From an uncultured Eubacteriales bacterium (GTDB lineage: Bacteria; Bacillota; Clostridia; TANB77; CAG-508), in assembly GCA_905203305.1 (NCBI GenBank), contig CAJKVH010000015.1, positions 1 to 23,537 on the forward strand: DNA of 23,537 nucleotides, read 5' to 3'. Position 1 is the stretch's first letter. Every line of letters begins with the position of its first letter. Below, piece after piece: positions 6,785 to 15,538 of this stretch. The notes under the pieces are model-generated. The model ran no database searches. It saw nothing but the letters and a program-made list of their open reading frames with translations, and was not told the origin of the DNA. A program made the translations under genes and the position numbers.

Positions 6785-8968
6785 ATGGAAAAAATAATAA
6801 ATATAATATCAAATGAATTACAAGTAAAATATTCACAAGTAGAAAATGCAATAAAATTAATAGATGAAGGAAATACAATACCATTTATCGCAAGATATAG
6901 AAAAGAAGTCACAGGAGGTTTAAGTGACGAACAATTAAGAATATTAGGGGAAAGACTAACATACCTAAGAAATCTAGAACAAAGAAAACAAGAAATAATA
7001 AAATCAATAGAAGAACAAGGAAAATTAACAGAAGAAATAGTAAAACAAACAGAGCAAGCCGTAACATTAGCGGAAGTAGAAGACATATATAGACCATACA
7101 AACAAAAAAAGAAAACAAGAGCAACAGTTGCAAAAGCAAAAGGACTAGAGCCATTAGCAGAAATTATAAAAGAACAAAAAGAAACAAAAGATATAAAAGA
7201 AATTGCAAAAGAATATATAAATATAGATTCATTATCAGAAGAAGATAAGAAAAATAAAGACAAAGTAGTAAAAAATGAAGAAGAAGCGTTGCAAGGGGCA
7301 TTAGATATAATAGCTGAAGAAATATCCGATAATAGTGAATTTAGAAAAAAAATAAAAAAAATCTGTTATAGAGAAGGGTTAATATCTACAAAAGCAGCAA
7401 AAGAAGAAGAAAAATCAAATTATGAAATGTATTATGATTATAGTGAAGTGGTATCAAGAATTCCGAGCCATAGAATACTTGCAATAAACAGAGGAGAAAA
7501 AGAAGAATTTTTAAAAGTAAAAATAGAAAAAAATGAGGAAAAAATATTAGGGATAATTGAAAGAGAAATAATAAAAGGTCAAAATCAATTTACAGAAATG
7601 TTAAAACAAACAATACAAGACAGTTTTAAAAGATTAATAGAACCATCAATAGATAGAGAAATACGTTCAGACTTAACAGAAAAAGCAGAAGAAAAGGCAA
7701 TAAAAGTATTTGGAAAAAATGCAAAACAATTATTACTAGGAGCTCCAATAAAAGGAAAAACAGTAATGGGATTTGACCCAGCATATAGAACAGGATGTAA
7801 AATTGCAGTAATAGATGAAACAGGAAAAGTGTTAGACATATCAACAGTATATCCAACAGCTCCACAAAATGATGAAGAAGGAGCAAAAAAAGAACTTCTA
7901 AAGTTAATAGAAAAAGATAATATAGATATGATAGCAATAGGAAATGGAACAGCATCAAGAGAATCAGAAGCATTTGTATCAAATATGATAAAAGAAGCAA
8001 AACATGAAGTAAATTATGTAATTGTAAGTGAAGCAGGAGCATCAGTATATTCAGCATCAAAACTTGCAACAGAAGAATATCCAGACATAAATGTTTCAAT
8101 AAGAGGAGCAATATCAATTGCAAGAAGATTACAAGATCCACTAGCAGAACTTGTAAAAATAGACCCAAAAGCAATAGGAGTTGGTCAATATCAACACGAT
8201 GTAAACCAAAAAAAATTAGCAGAAAGTCTTACAGGAGTTGTAGAAGATGCAGTTAACAAAGTAGGAGTAGATGTAAATACAGCAACACCATCACTACTAG
8301 GCTATGTATCAGGAATAAATTCAAGTATTGCAAAAAATATAGTAAAATATAGAGATGAAAATGGAAAATTAAAAAATAGAAAAGAATTATTAAAAGTTCC
8401 AAAGCTAGGGAAAGTAGCATTTGAACAATGTGCAGGATTTTTAAGAATAACAGATGGAACAAACCCGTTAGAGATAACAGCAGTTCATCCAGAAAGTTAT
8501 GAAGTAGCCGAAAAATTACTAAAACAAGTAGGATTTGAAAAAGAAGACCTAAGAGATAGAGAAAAAGTAGAAGCATTAAGGGAAAAACTAAAAAGTATTG
8601 ATATTTCAAAAGAATCAAAAGAATTAGACGTAGGAGAATTAACATTAAAAGACATAATAGATGAACTATCAAAACCAGGAAGAGATCCAAGAGATGAAAT
8701 GCCAAAACCAATATTAAGACAAGATGTTTTAAAATTTGAAGACTTAAAAGAAGGAATGATTTTACCTGGAACAGTAAGAAATGTAATAGACTTTGGAGCA
8801 TTTGTTGATATTGGAGTAAAATATGATGGTTTAGTTCATATATCAGAAATGAGTGATAAATATATAAAAAATCCATCAGAAATAGTATCAGTAGGAGATA
8901 TAGTAAAAGTAAAAGTCATAAAGATTGATATGGAAAGACATAAAGTAGGCTTAAGCATGAAAGTTTAA
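6785..8968 (+). CDS. tex: Tex-family RNA-binding transcription accessory protein
   Basis: This 727-residue protein has the normal Tex length and starts at an ATG after AAAGGAAAA. The N-terminal helical part has the conserved opening IPFIARYRKEVTGGLSDEQL at about 32-51 and VEDIYRPYKQKKKTRA at about 98. The YqgF-like RNase H-fold domain begins at VMGFDPAYRTGCKIAVID (about 329). A helix-hairpin-helix stretch follows, around NTATPSLLGYVSGINSSIA and RKELLKVPKLGKVAFEQCAG. The protein ends with an S1 RNA-binding domain from about 655 (LPGTVRNVIDFGAFVDIGV, then DGLVHISEMS). Tex binds nucleic acid and is implicated in transcription and RNA homeostasis; it is typically a single-copy housekeeping gene. 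No terminator follows, so transcription probably continues into the REC-HD-GYP gene 77 nt downstream. Confidence 0.95.
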   Translation: MEKIINIISNELQVKYSQVENAIKLIDEGNTIPFIARYRKEVTGGLSDEQLRILGERLTYLRNLEQRKQEIIKSIEEQGKLTEEIVKQTEQAVTLAEVEDIYRPYKQKKKTRATVAKAKGLEPLAEIIKEQKETKDIKEIAKEYINIDSLSEEDKKNKDKVVKNEEEALQGALDIIAEEISDNSEFRKKIKKICYREGLISTKAAKEEEKSNYEMYYDYSEVVSRIPSHRILAINRGEKEEFLKVKIEKNEEKILGIIEREIIKGQNQFTEMLKQTIQDSFKRLIEPSIDREIRSDLTEKAEEKAIKVFGKNAKQLLLGAPIKGKTVMGFDPAYRTGCKIAVIDETGKVLDISTVYPTAPQNDEEGAKKELLKLIEKDNIDMIAIGNGTASRESEAFVSNMIKEAKHEVNYVIVSEAGASVYSASKLATEEYPDINVSIRGAISIARRLQDPLAELVKIDPKAIGVGQYQHDVNQKKLAESLTGVVEDAVNKVGVDVNTATPSLLGYVSGINSSIAKNIVKYRDENGKLKNRKELLKVPKLGKVAFEQCAGFLRITDGTNPLEITAVHPESYEVAEKLLKQVGFEKEDLRDREKVEALREKLKSIDISKESKELDVGELTLKDIIDELSKPGRDPRDEMPKPILRQDVLKFEDLKEGMILPGTVRNVIDFGAFVDIGVKYDGLVHISEMSDKYIKNPSEIVSVGDIVKVKVIKIDMERHKVGLSMKV

Positions 8969-8975
8969 AAAATTA

Positions 8976-9025
8976 TATCTAAATAGACTATACATGAACC
9001 AGAAATAGTTATAGTTATATAGATA
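8976..9025 (+). other. Long imperfect hairpin between tex and the HD-GYP gene
   Basis: Arms 8976-8992 and 9010-9025 pair over 16 positions with one A/A mismatch, one bulged A and one G-T pair, around a 17-nt loop. No T-run follows, so it is not an intrinsic terminator. A GGGGAGG Shine-Dalgarno comes just after it. It may be an mRNA structure or an operator with dyad symmetry. AT-rich chance pairing is possible. Confidence 0.4.
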
Positions 9026-9045
9026 GAACAGGGGAGGTAAAGACA

Positions 9046-10119
9046 ATGAGAATTGGTAGCGGTCAAAGTACACAAAATAGTCAAAATGGTACATATAAAA
9101 TATTAGCAGTAGATGATGAATCAGGAATAATTGATTCCTTATCAATATTTTTAAAAAGATCAGGATATTCTTTTACCGGAATGACAAACCCAGTAGAAGC
9201 AATAGAAAGAGTAAAAAATGAACATTTCGATTTATTACTACTAGACTTTATTATGACACCACTTCATGGAGACCAAGTAGTAGAAGAAATAAGAAAATTT
9301 AATAAAGAAATTTATATTTTATTACTTACTGGACATAAGGATTTAGCTCCACCATTAGATACAATCAGACGACTAGACATACAAGGATATTGTGAAAAAA
9401 GTGACAAATTTGATCAATTACTATTATTAATAGAATCAGGAATAAAATCAGTAGAACAAATGCGTCAAATAAAAGCAATAAACGAAAAACTAGCAGATAC
9501 ATTTAAACAACTAGAACAATCATATATGGAAAGTATTCAAACTGTAAGATATACGGTAGAGGCAAAAGATACATATACAAGAGGTCATTCAGACAGAGTA
9601 TCAGAATATTCAGTATTAATAGGAAAAAAATTAGGACTATCAGAAGAAGATATAAATAGATTAAAAATAGGTGGACTATTTCATGACGTTGGAAAAATAG
9701 GAGTACCAGATAATATTTTACAAAAAAATGGAAAACTATCAGATGATGAATATTCAGAAATAAAAAATCATCCAACAATAGGAGCACATATATTATCGAC
9801 AGCCTCAATATTTAAAGATATATTACCAATAGTAAAATATCATCACGAAAGGTATGATGGAAGAGGTTATCCAGAAAGATTACAAGGAGAAGAAATACCA
9901 TATTTAGCAAGAATAACAGCAATAGCAGATACATTTGATGCAATGACATCAAAAAGAGTATATAGAGATTCGCTTCCAATAGAAAGAGTAATAGAAGAAT
10001 TTAAAAATTGTAGAGGAACACAATTTGATCCAAAACTTGATGATTTATTTGTAGATATTTTGGAAAATAATTATGATGAAATCCTAGAAATACAAAAAAA
10101 ATATCAATCAGAAATATAA
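9046..10119 (+). CDS. Response regulator with HD-GYP domain (probable c-di-GMP phosphodiesterase)
   Basis: This 357-residue protein starts at an ATG behind GGGGAGG. A receiver domain spans about 17-132, with the acidic pair D23/D24, phospho-acceptor D67 in LLLLDFIM, T95 and K118: all key positions are intact. A helical linker at about 133-165 joins it to an HD-GYP domain (about 165-340). That domain has H181, the HD pair H213/D214 in LFHDVGKIG, H242, and the HHERYDGRGYP signature at 266-276. Such proteins hydrolyse cyclic-di-GMP, usually under control of a kinase. No DNA-binding domain is present, so output should be enzymatic. It follows tex without a terminator and converges on a histidine-kinase gene whose stop lies 30 nt away. 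That kinase is the obvious candidate partner, though convergent order gives no proof. Confidence 0.93.
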   Translation: MRIGSGQSTQNSQNGTYKILAVDDESGIIDSLSIFLKRSGYSFTGMTNPVEAIERVKNEHFDLLLLDFIMTPLHGDQVVEEIRKFNKEIYILLLTGHKDLAPPLDTIRRLDIQGYCEKSDKFDQLLLLIESGIKSVEQMRQIKAINEKLADTFKQLEQSYMESIQTVRYTVEAKDTYTRGHSDRVSEYSVLIGKKLGLSEEDINRLKIGGLFHDVGKIGVPDNILQKNGKLSDDEYSEIKNHPTIGAHILSTASIFKDILPIVKYHHERYDGRGYPERLQGEEIPYLARITAIADTFDAMTSKRVYRDSLPIERVIEEFKNCRGTQFDPKLDDLFVDILENNYDEILEIQKKYQSEI

Positions 10120-10150
10120 AAAATACTTCGCGATAAAGCGAAGTATTTTT
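10119..10150. terminator. Bidirectional intrinsic terminator between HD-GYP and kinase genes
   Basis: Perfect 13-bp stem (10119-10131 with 10138-10150) around a GATAAA loop; the core is ATACTTCGC / GCGAAGTAT with A- and T-runs at the ends. It separates two convergent genes. The stem core closely resembles that of the terminator at 19921-19951. Confidence 0.92.
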
Positions 10151-12138
10151 TATATTGGTAGAATAATATTAAATTTAGTACCTTTTCCCTCTTCAGATTC
10201 AAATGTAATATCACCATTAAAATGAGCTTTAATAGTAGAATAAGACATATAAAGTCCAAGTCCAGTACCATTTTTACCCTTTGTAGTAATCATTTCCTTA
10301 AACAATTTATCCTTTACTTTAGGAGGTAAACCAGAAGCATGATCTTCAATAGATATAATAAGATTATTATTAGAATCTTCATTAAAGTCTAAGTTAATTT
10401 CCTCACCAGTTTTTCCATTGTAAGCCTGAATTGCATTAGAAATCATATTATTAATAACCTGAACCAAACTATTTAAATCACCATGAATCGTAATTTTTTT
10501 ATCGATATACATATGAACATTTAAATAAATAATAGCATTTTTAAGTTCATGTTTCATTAAAATATCAATTCTTTTAACAAGTTCATCTAAATCAAAAGAA
10601 ATATTTTCAGTTTCAGAAATATTTACTGTTTGGCCTTTTACAGCAGTTATAACATCAGACATATATTCAGTGTAATCCTTTATTTTTTGAACCCAAGAAG
10701 ACATATCTTTTGCAATATCATGATAATCATCATTAGTAACAATAGGATTACCAATAGAATTATCTAACTCATTAATCAAATCAGTTAACCCTTCAGTGGC
10801 TCCAGATATAGACATAATAGGGGTTTTAAGGTTATGAGCAATACCACCAATCATTTGTCCAAGAGAAGCCAAACGTTCTTGTTCAACAAGCTGATTTTGA
10901 TTTGATTGAATAGTATTAATATTTTGTTTAGTGATTTTTTGAATATCATTAAATGCAATTGTTAATTGTCCTATTTCATTTGTATCAGTAATAGGAAGAT
11001 TTTTAAAATTAGATATATTCTTTTGCTTAGCAATCTCAGAAAGGTTTTCAGTAACCTGAATGATATTTCTACTTACTTTTTTAGACCAAATAATTAAAAT
11101 GAAAATATAAAAAATAGTAGAAATAATTGAAATTGTAAAGAAATATCTTATAAGTTCAGCATTAGTTGTAGAATATTTAAAACCAATATAAACTTTTTCA
11201 CCTGTATTTAAAGTAACAGATTTAACATATCCTTCTTGTTCAACTCCATAATATTCATAAACACGTCCTTCTGTTTTTTCTAAGTACATATTAGCATATT
11301 TTAGAAAGAAATCAGAAATACTTCCATTCTCACTTGAAATTATAGTATTATCATCAGATATTATAAAATAAAAATCATCACTATTTTTTAGCGGAATAGT
11401 ATTTAATAGTTCCTTTAAACTATTAATGTTTTTACCATCACAGTCACGAGAATTTACATACAATTTATAATAATAATAATTTTCCTCACCAATTGCATTA
11501 CAGGTTCTAGAATAACCTAACAAAGAAACAGTTATAAGTAAAACAATAAAAAAAGGTAATAGGTTATATAATAATTCTCTAGAAAATTTAGAAGTTTTTT
11601 TAATTTCTATGTAATTATTATTAATTGCATAAGTAGACTTAATAATTGCATCCATATCATTTTGAATAAGAATTCCAGAGATTAAACCAGCAACAGAAAA
11701 GAATGAAAAATAAATTAGTAAAAATTTAAAAATCAAATGTAAATCAAGATTCATAGAGCTAAATAGAATAATAAGAACAACTATAATTACAACAAGTTGT
11801 ACAAGAACTATTTGCTTTTGAAAATTGAAACATTTTTTTCTAATATGCTCTAATTCTTCAAAAGAAGGTTTAACTTTTTTATCATTATAATTTTTTATAT
11901 ACTTAAAAACATCTTTTAAAATAATACTAACAAATAGTACATATAGAATAATACCAAGAGTACCCAAAAGTAAATATTGCATATTATGAGTAATAGGTTC
12001 TATTTGCTTTTGAAACTCCATATTTTCTGAGTTTGGAGGATAATTGGAAAGCTTAGGAACTAAAAAGCTCATAAGCATAGTTACAACAATTTCCAACATA
12101 ATTAATTTTCCATAAATATTTCTCTTTATGTGTTTCAT
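10150..12138 (-). CDS. Multi-pass membrane sensor histidine kinase
   Basis: This 662-residue kinase has membrane segments at about 13-28, 55-75, 110-127, 135-158, 193-210 and 332-350. A predicted extracytoplasmic region at about 211-331 (containing DDFYFIISDDNTIISS and GEKVYIGFKYST) looks Cache/PAS-like. A HAMP-like segment follows at about 352-405, a coil, then the H-box LGQMIGGIAHNLKTPIMS with H435. The ATP domain has the N-box NNMISNAIQAY, a G1 variant EDHASGL (aspartate kept, first glycine replaced) and a G2 box KGKNGTGLGLYMS. There is no receiver domain, so it needs a partner regulator. It starts at an ATG with AAAGGA upstream, only 19 nt after the NRPS stop, so the two share a transcript. 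Its ligand is unknown; the operon suggests a link to the NRPS product. Confidence 0.92.
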   Translation of the reverse strand: MKHIKRNIYGKLIMLEIVVTMLMSFLVPKLSNYPPNSENMEFQKQIEPITHNMQYLLLGTLGIILYVLFVSIILKDVFKYIKNYNDKKVKPSFEELEHIRKKCFNFQKQIVLVQLVVIIVVLIILFSSMNLDLHLIFKFLLIYFSFFSVAGLISGILIQNDMDAIIKSTYAINNNYIEIKKTSKFSRELLYNLLPFFIVLLITVSLLGYSRTCNAIGEENYYYYKLYVNSRDCDGKNINSLKELLNTIPLKNSDDFYFIISDDNTIISSENGSISDFFLKYANMYLEKTEGRVYEYYGVEQEGYVKSVTLNTGEKVYIGFKYSTTNAELIRYFFTISIISTIFYIFILIIWSKKVSRNIIQVTENLSEIAKQKNISNFKNLPITDTNEIGQLTIAFNDIQKITKQNINTIQSNQNQLVEQERLASLGQMIGGIAHNLKTPIMSISGATEGLTDLINELDNSIGNPIVTNDDYHDIAKDMSSWVQKIKDYTEYMSDVITAVKGQTVNISETENISFDLDELVKRIDILMKHELKNAIIYLNVHMYIDKKITIHGDLNSLVQVINNMISNAIQAYNGKTGEEINLDFNEDSNNNLIISIEDHASGLPPKVKDKLFKEMITTKGKNGTGLGLYMSYSTIKAHFNGDITFESEEGKGTKFNIILPI

Positions 12139-12157
12139 AATAAAATCCTTTCGTATA

Positions 12158-15100
12158 TTAATTAAATAAATCTAAAAATTTATCTATATATTTTTTATCA
12201 GTTAGGTTCCAATAAAAATCATTTGAATTTAAAATAAAAGTAGTTTTTTCATTATCAGTAGGTGTCAAAAGAAGCTTATTATTAATTAAATCATCTAATA
12301 TATGGGCACTTAAAGGATTAGATGAATTTTTTACAAGATTTATCATTTCACCATCAGTAACTATTTTACAATTAATTTTAGAAAAGTTCAATAATTTCTC
12401 TAATCGAATCATATTATTATTATAAATATGATAAATAGTTTGGTTATCAGACAAACTTAATAACTTAACAATTGCTTTAGCACATAAATCAACAGGGCTA
12501 AAATCCAAAATTAAATTAGAATAACTCTCAGGTATACATTGTAATTCCAAAATAGTCTGAAGTTTAGTAATAATGGCATTATCCTTAAAATTATATTGAA
12601 ATACATTATCAGATAATCTTGGCATAATATTTCCAAGTCTAAAAATTTTACCTTCAATTTTTCCACTATTAAAAGCTTGTAAAACATGATATTCAGCTAA
12701 ATACTTTGTAATCATATATACATGATTATTAAATATTTGACCAATATTAAAATCATCTTCAGTTAAACAAATTTTATTATCCAAAGGACAATATCCGCCA
12801 ACAGAAATAGTCGAAATATGTGCAAGTTTAGCATTAGCTTTTTCACAAAAATCAATAATATTTTGAGTACCATTAACATTTGTTTGATGAAATTTTTTGA
12901 AATTTCCAAAATGTTTTACAGTAGCACCACAGTGGATAACAGTTGTAACAGATTTTGCAAGAGAATGAAAATCATAATCAGACATATTAAGTTTATCAAT
13001 TACAAAATCACCACAAACAACATGAACCTTTTGATTAATTAGATCATCAAGAGTATTTCCAAAATAATAATCAATAATTTTATCAAATCTATCTTTGTAA
13101 TTAGCTCTGCTTTTATTACGAACCATACAATAGATGTTTTTAGTACTATCATTTAACAATAATTCATGTAATAAATGCATAGATAAATATCCTAAAGCAC
13201 CTGTTATTAAAACATTAGATAAATCAAAATCAACATTTTTATTAATTATTTTAACATCAGAAATGTTATTTTCAAATATAGAAATATTATAATTCTTTTC
13301 AATCTTCTCAGCCAAAAGCCTAATTGTTGGAAAATTACTAATATCTTGAATATTTACATTATATTTATATAATTTTGCACACAACTGCATAGCATTTAAA
13401 GAATCAAGTCCAATATCATAAAAGAAATTATCATCAATAGATAAAGAATCATCTACGCAAAGTTCTTTAACAGCTAAATAAATTTCTTTTTCTAATTTAG
13501 AATGAGGTTTTACAATATTTTTACCCTTTTCATCTAATTTTGGAATAGGAAGGTTTGATTTATCAATTTTACCATTTACAGTTATAGGAAAACTATCCAT
13601 TACAATAAAATGAGATGGTATCATATAAGTAGGAAGTGTTTTAGACAAATAATTTTTTAAATCAGAAATATCTAAAATACTTTTTGGTATAATATATGAA
13701 CATATATGTTTAGAGCCATTTATATTTTGAATAATTGTTGTACAATTTTTAACATTAAAATAAGTTAAAACAGTATTATTAATCTCATTTAATTCAACTC
13801 TAAATCCACGAATCTTTACTTGATTATCATTTCTTCCTAAAAAATCAATACTACCATCAGAAAGCCATTTTACCAAATCACCAGTTTTATAAACTGTATC
13901 AGATAAATTAAATGGATTTTTTATAAATTTTTCAGCAGTTAATTCGGGTTTGTTTAAATACCCCTTTGCAACACCAAGACCACCAGTCCAAAGTTCTCCA
14001 GGAATACCAATTGGCTGAAGATTACCATATTTTGAAACAACATAGCATGTAGTTCCAGAAATAGGATAACCAATAGGAATTCTATTTAAATAGGTATCAT
14101 TAATATTAAAACAACAAGTAAAAGTTGTGTTTTCCGTAGGTCCATAGCCGTTTATAACCTTTAAATTAGGATTATCATTTTTTACTTTATTAATATGCTT
14201 AGTAGAAAGAACATCTCCACCAGTAAGCAGATATTTAACATTTTTAAACATCTTACTATTAATATCACATAATTGATTAAATAAAGCAGCAGTAAGCCAT
14301 AAAATGGTTATTTTATTTTTTTCTAAATAATTTGCTAAAAATGTAGAATTTAGTAAATCCTCTTTTGCAAGAATATATAGAGAAAATCCATTTAAAAGTG
14401 CACCCCATATTTCAAAAGTACATGCATCAAAAACTATAGATCCAGTTTGTAAAATTCTTTCATCAGAACCAAATTCTATAAAATTAGGATTAGTTATTAA
14501 TCTTAAAATACTTTTTTGTTCAATAATAACACCTTTAGGTCTACCAGTAGAGCCTGAAGTATACATTACGTAAGCAGTAGAATCTACGTCATTTGGCATA
14601 TAATTAAATATAGTCTCTTTTTCTAAGTCAAAATTATCAATAAAAATTTTATTTAAATTAGAAAAAGCATTTAAATCAAGATTAGAAGTAGTAATAATTT
14701 TTTTTGCATTTGCATCATTTAATATATAATCAATTCTTTCTATTGGATAAGAAATATCAATTGGTAAATATGCAGCATGAACTTTCAAAATTGCTAAAAT
14801 AGAAACTATCATTTCTATAGATTTATCTAAAAATATTGCAATTTTTTCTTCATTATCAATATTTAAATTCTCCAAATAATTTGCCAAAGTATCAGACATA
14901 TCATCAAGTTTTTTATATGAAATCTTTTCATCATTAAAAACTAAAGCAACTTTATTAGGATTCTTATTTACTATATTTTTAAACTTTTCAATTATATCAT
15001 TTGTTGGATAAAATTTATTAAAATCAGTATTAAACTTATTTAATATTACATTCTTTTCATAAGGAGTTACAATATCTATATCATGTATACCAATATCAGG

Positions 15101-15538
15101 ATTATTTAATATTTGCTCAATAATAAATAAAATTCTATCATGCATGCTAGAAATATCAGTTTTATCTAATTTAGCAATTTGATAATCATATTCAACAAGT
15201 AGATTTCCAGAATTATCATTATCATGAAAATGAACATCCAACGTATTACCTATATAATCTGTACCATACCATTTTGTATGATAAGGAATATCTGAATCAG
15301 AAGAAGTAGCCTTAGTAATTTGATAAGAAATAATAATATCATATAAATTTTTTACAGAAGGATCTTTTTTCTTTTCATCATCCAAAATATATTGATAATT
15401 ATATTTTTGATGTCTAAGCATTGAAAATGAAGAAGTTGCAATATTTTTAGAAAAATCTTTAAAAGATAAATTACAAGAAGTATCCACTTTCAAAAGAGAA
15501 GTACTAATAAACATACCGAGAAGTATGTTTTTGAGCAA
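12158..15538 (-). CDS. NRPS: condensation C-terminal part, adenylation, carrier and reductase domains (frame-shifted relative to its start)
   Basis: The frame is open for 1126 codons. Residues about 7-155 are the second half of a condensation domain (GMFISTSLL, SMLRHQKYNYQ). Adenylation spans about 180-660: YVMYTSGSTGRPKG at 323-336, GYGPTEN at 464-470, YKTGD at 550-554, catalytic K657 in NGKIDK. The specificity positions, aligned by hand to GrsA, read D371 A372 F375 W414 L438 G440 G464 T472 F473 K657, a valine-like code. A carrier domain has GLDSL with S713. A terminal thioester-reductase domain begins near 775: TGALGYLS (third glycine of GxxGxxG replaced by serine), HISTISVGG, and YMITK with Y941/K945. 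Reductive release as an aldehyde or alcohol is expected from the family. No Shine-Dalgarno precedes the possible TTG (15538) or the internal ATG, so this is not an independent gene: it continues the condensation fragment at 15504-16370 in the other frame. Confidence 0.9.
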   Translation of the reverse strand: MLKNILLGMFISTSLLKVDTSCNLSFKDFSKNIATSSFSMLRHQKYNYQYILDDEKKKDPSVKNLYDIIISYQITKATSSDSDIPYHTKWYGTDYIGNTLDVHFHDNDNSGNLLVEYDYQIAKLDKTDISSMHDRILFIIEQILNNPDIGIHDIDIVTPYEKNVILNKFNTDFNKFYPTNDIIEKFKNIVNKNPNKVALVFNDEKISYKKLDDMSDTLANYLENLNIDNEEKIAIFLDKSIEMIVSILAILKVHAAYLPIDISYPIERIDYILNDANAKKIITTSNLDLNAFSNLNKIFIDNFDLEKETIFNYMPNDVDSTAYVMYTSGSTGRPKGVIIEQKSILRLITNPNFIEFGSDERILQTGSIVFDACTFEIWGALLNGFSLYILAKEDLLNSTFLANYLEKNKITILWLTAALFNQLCDINSKMFKNVKYLLTGGDVLSTKHINKVKNDNPNLKVINGYGPTENTTFTCCFNINDTYLNRIPIGYPISGTTCYVVSKYGNLQPIGIPGELWTGGLGVAKGYLNKPELTAEKFIKNPFNLSDTVYKTGDLVKWLSDGSIDFLGRNDNQVKIRGFRVELNEINNTVLTYFNVKNCTTIIQNINGSKHICSYIIPKSILDISDLKNYLSKTLPTYMIPSHFIVMDSFPITVNGKIDKSNLPIPKLDEKGKNIVKPHSKLEKEIYLAVKELCVDDSLSIDDNFFYDIGLDSLNAMQLCAKLYKYNVNIQDISNFPTIRLLAEKIEKNYNISIFENNISDVKIINKNVDFDLSNVLITGALGYLSMHLLHELLLNDSTKNIYCMVRNKSRANYKDRFDKIIDYYFGNTLDDLINQKVHVVCGDFVIDKLNMSDYDFHSLAKSVTTVIHCGATVKHFGNFKKFHQTNVNGTQNIIDFCEKANAKLAHISTISVGGYCPLDNKICLTEDDFNIGQIFNNHVYMITKYLAEYHVLQAFNSGKIEGKIFRLGNIMPRLSDNVFQYNFKDNAIITKLQTILELQCIPESYSNLILDFSPVDLCAKAIVKLLSLSDNQTIYHIYNNNMIRLEKLLNFSKINCKIVTDGEMINLVKNSSNPLSAHILDDLINNKLLLTPTDNEKTTFILNSNDFYWNLTDKKYIDKFLDLFN

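Noticed and set aside
7626..8174. A long leucine-rich open frame on the minus strand opposite tex, and similar ones opposite most plus-strand genes
   Set aside because: These are reverse-strand shadows of AT-rich, A-biased codons. They have no Shine-Dalgarno, no recognisable domain and extreme L/F/I content, while the opposite frame encodes a clear protein.
8976..9025. Intrinsic terminator after tex
   Set aside because: The hairpin is long but is followed by GAACAGGGGAGG, not a T-run, so it lacks the second half of a terminator.
12818..13042. A 74-codon plus-strand frame inside the NRPS reductase domain
   Set aside because: It is opposite a well-conserved catalytic domain, has no ribosome site and no recognisable content.
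15504..15538. The two NRPS frames as two separate, naturally split proteins
   Set aside because: The split falls inside the conserved core of the condensation domain rather than at a domain border, and the downstream frame has no Shine-Dalgarno at its TTG or first ATG.
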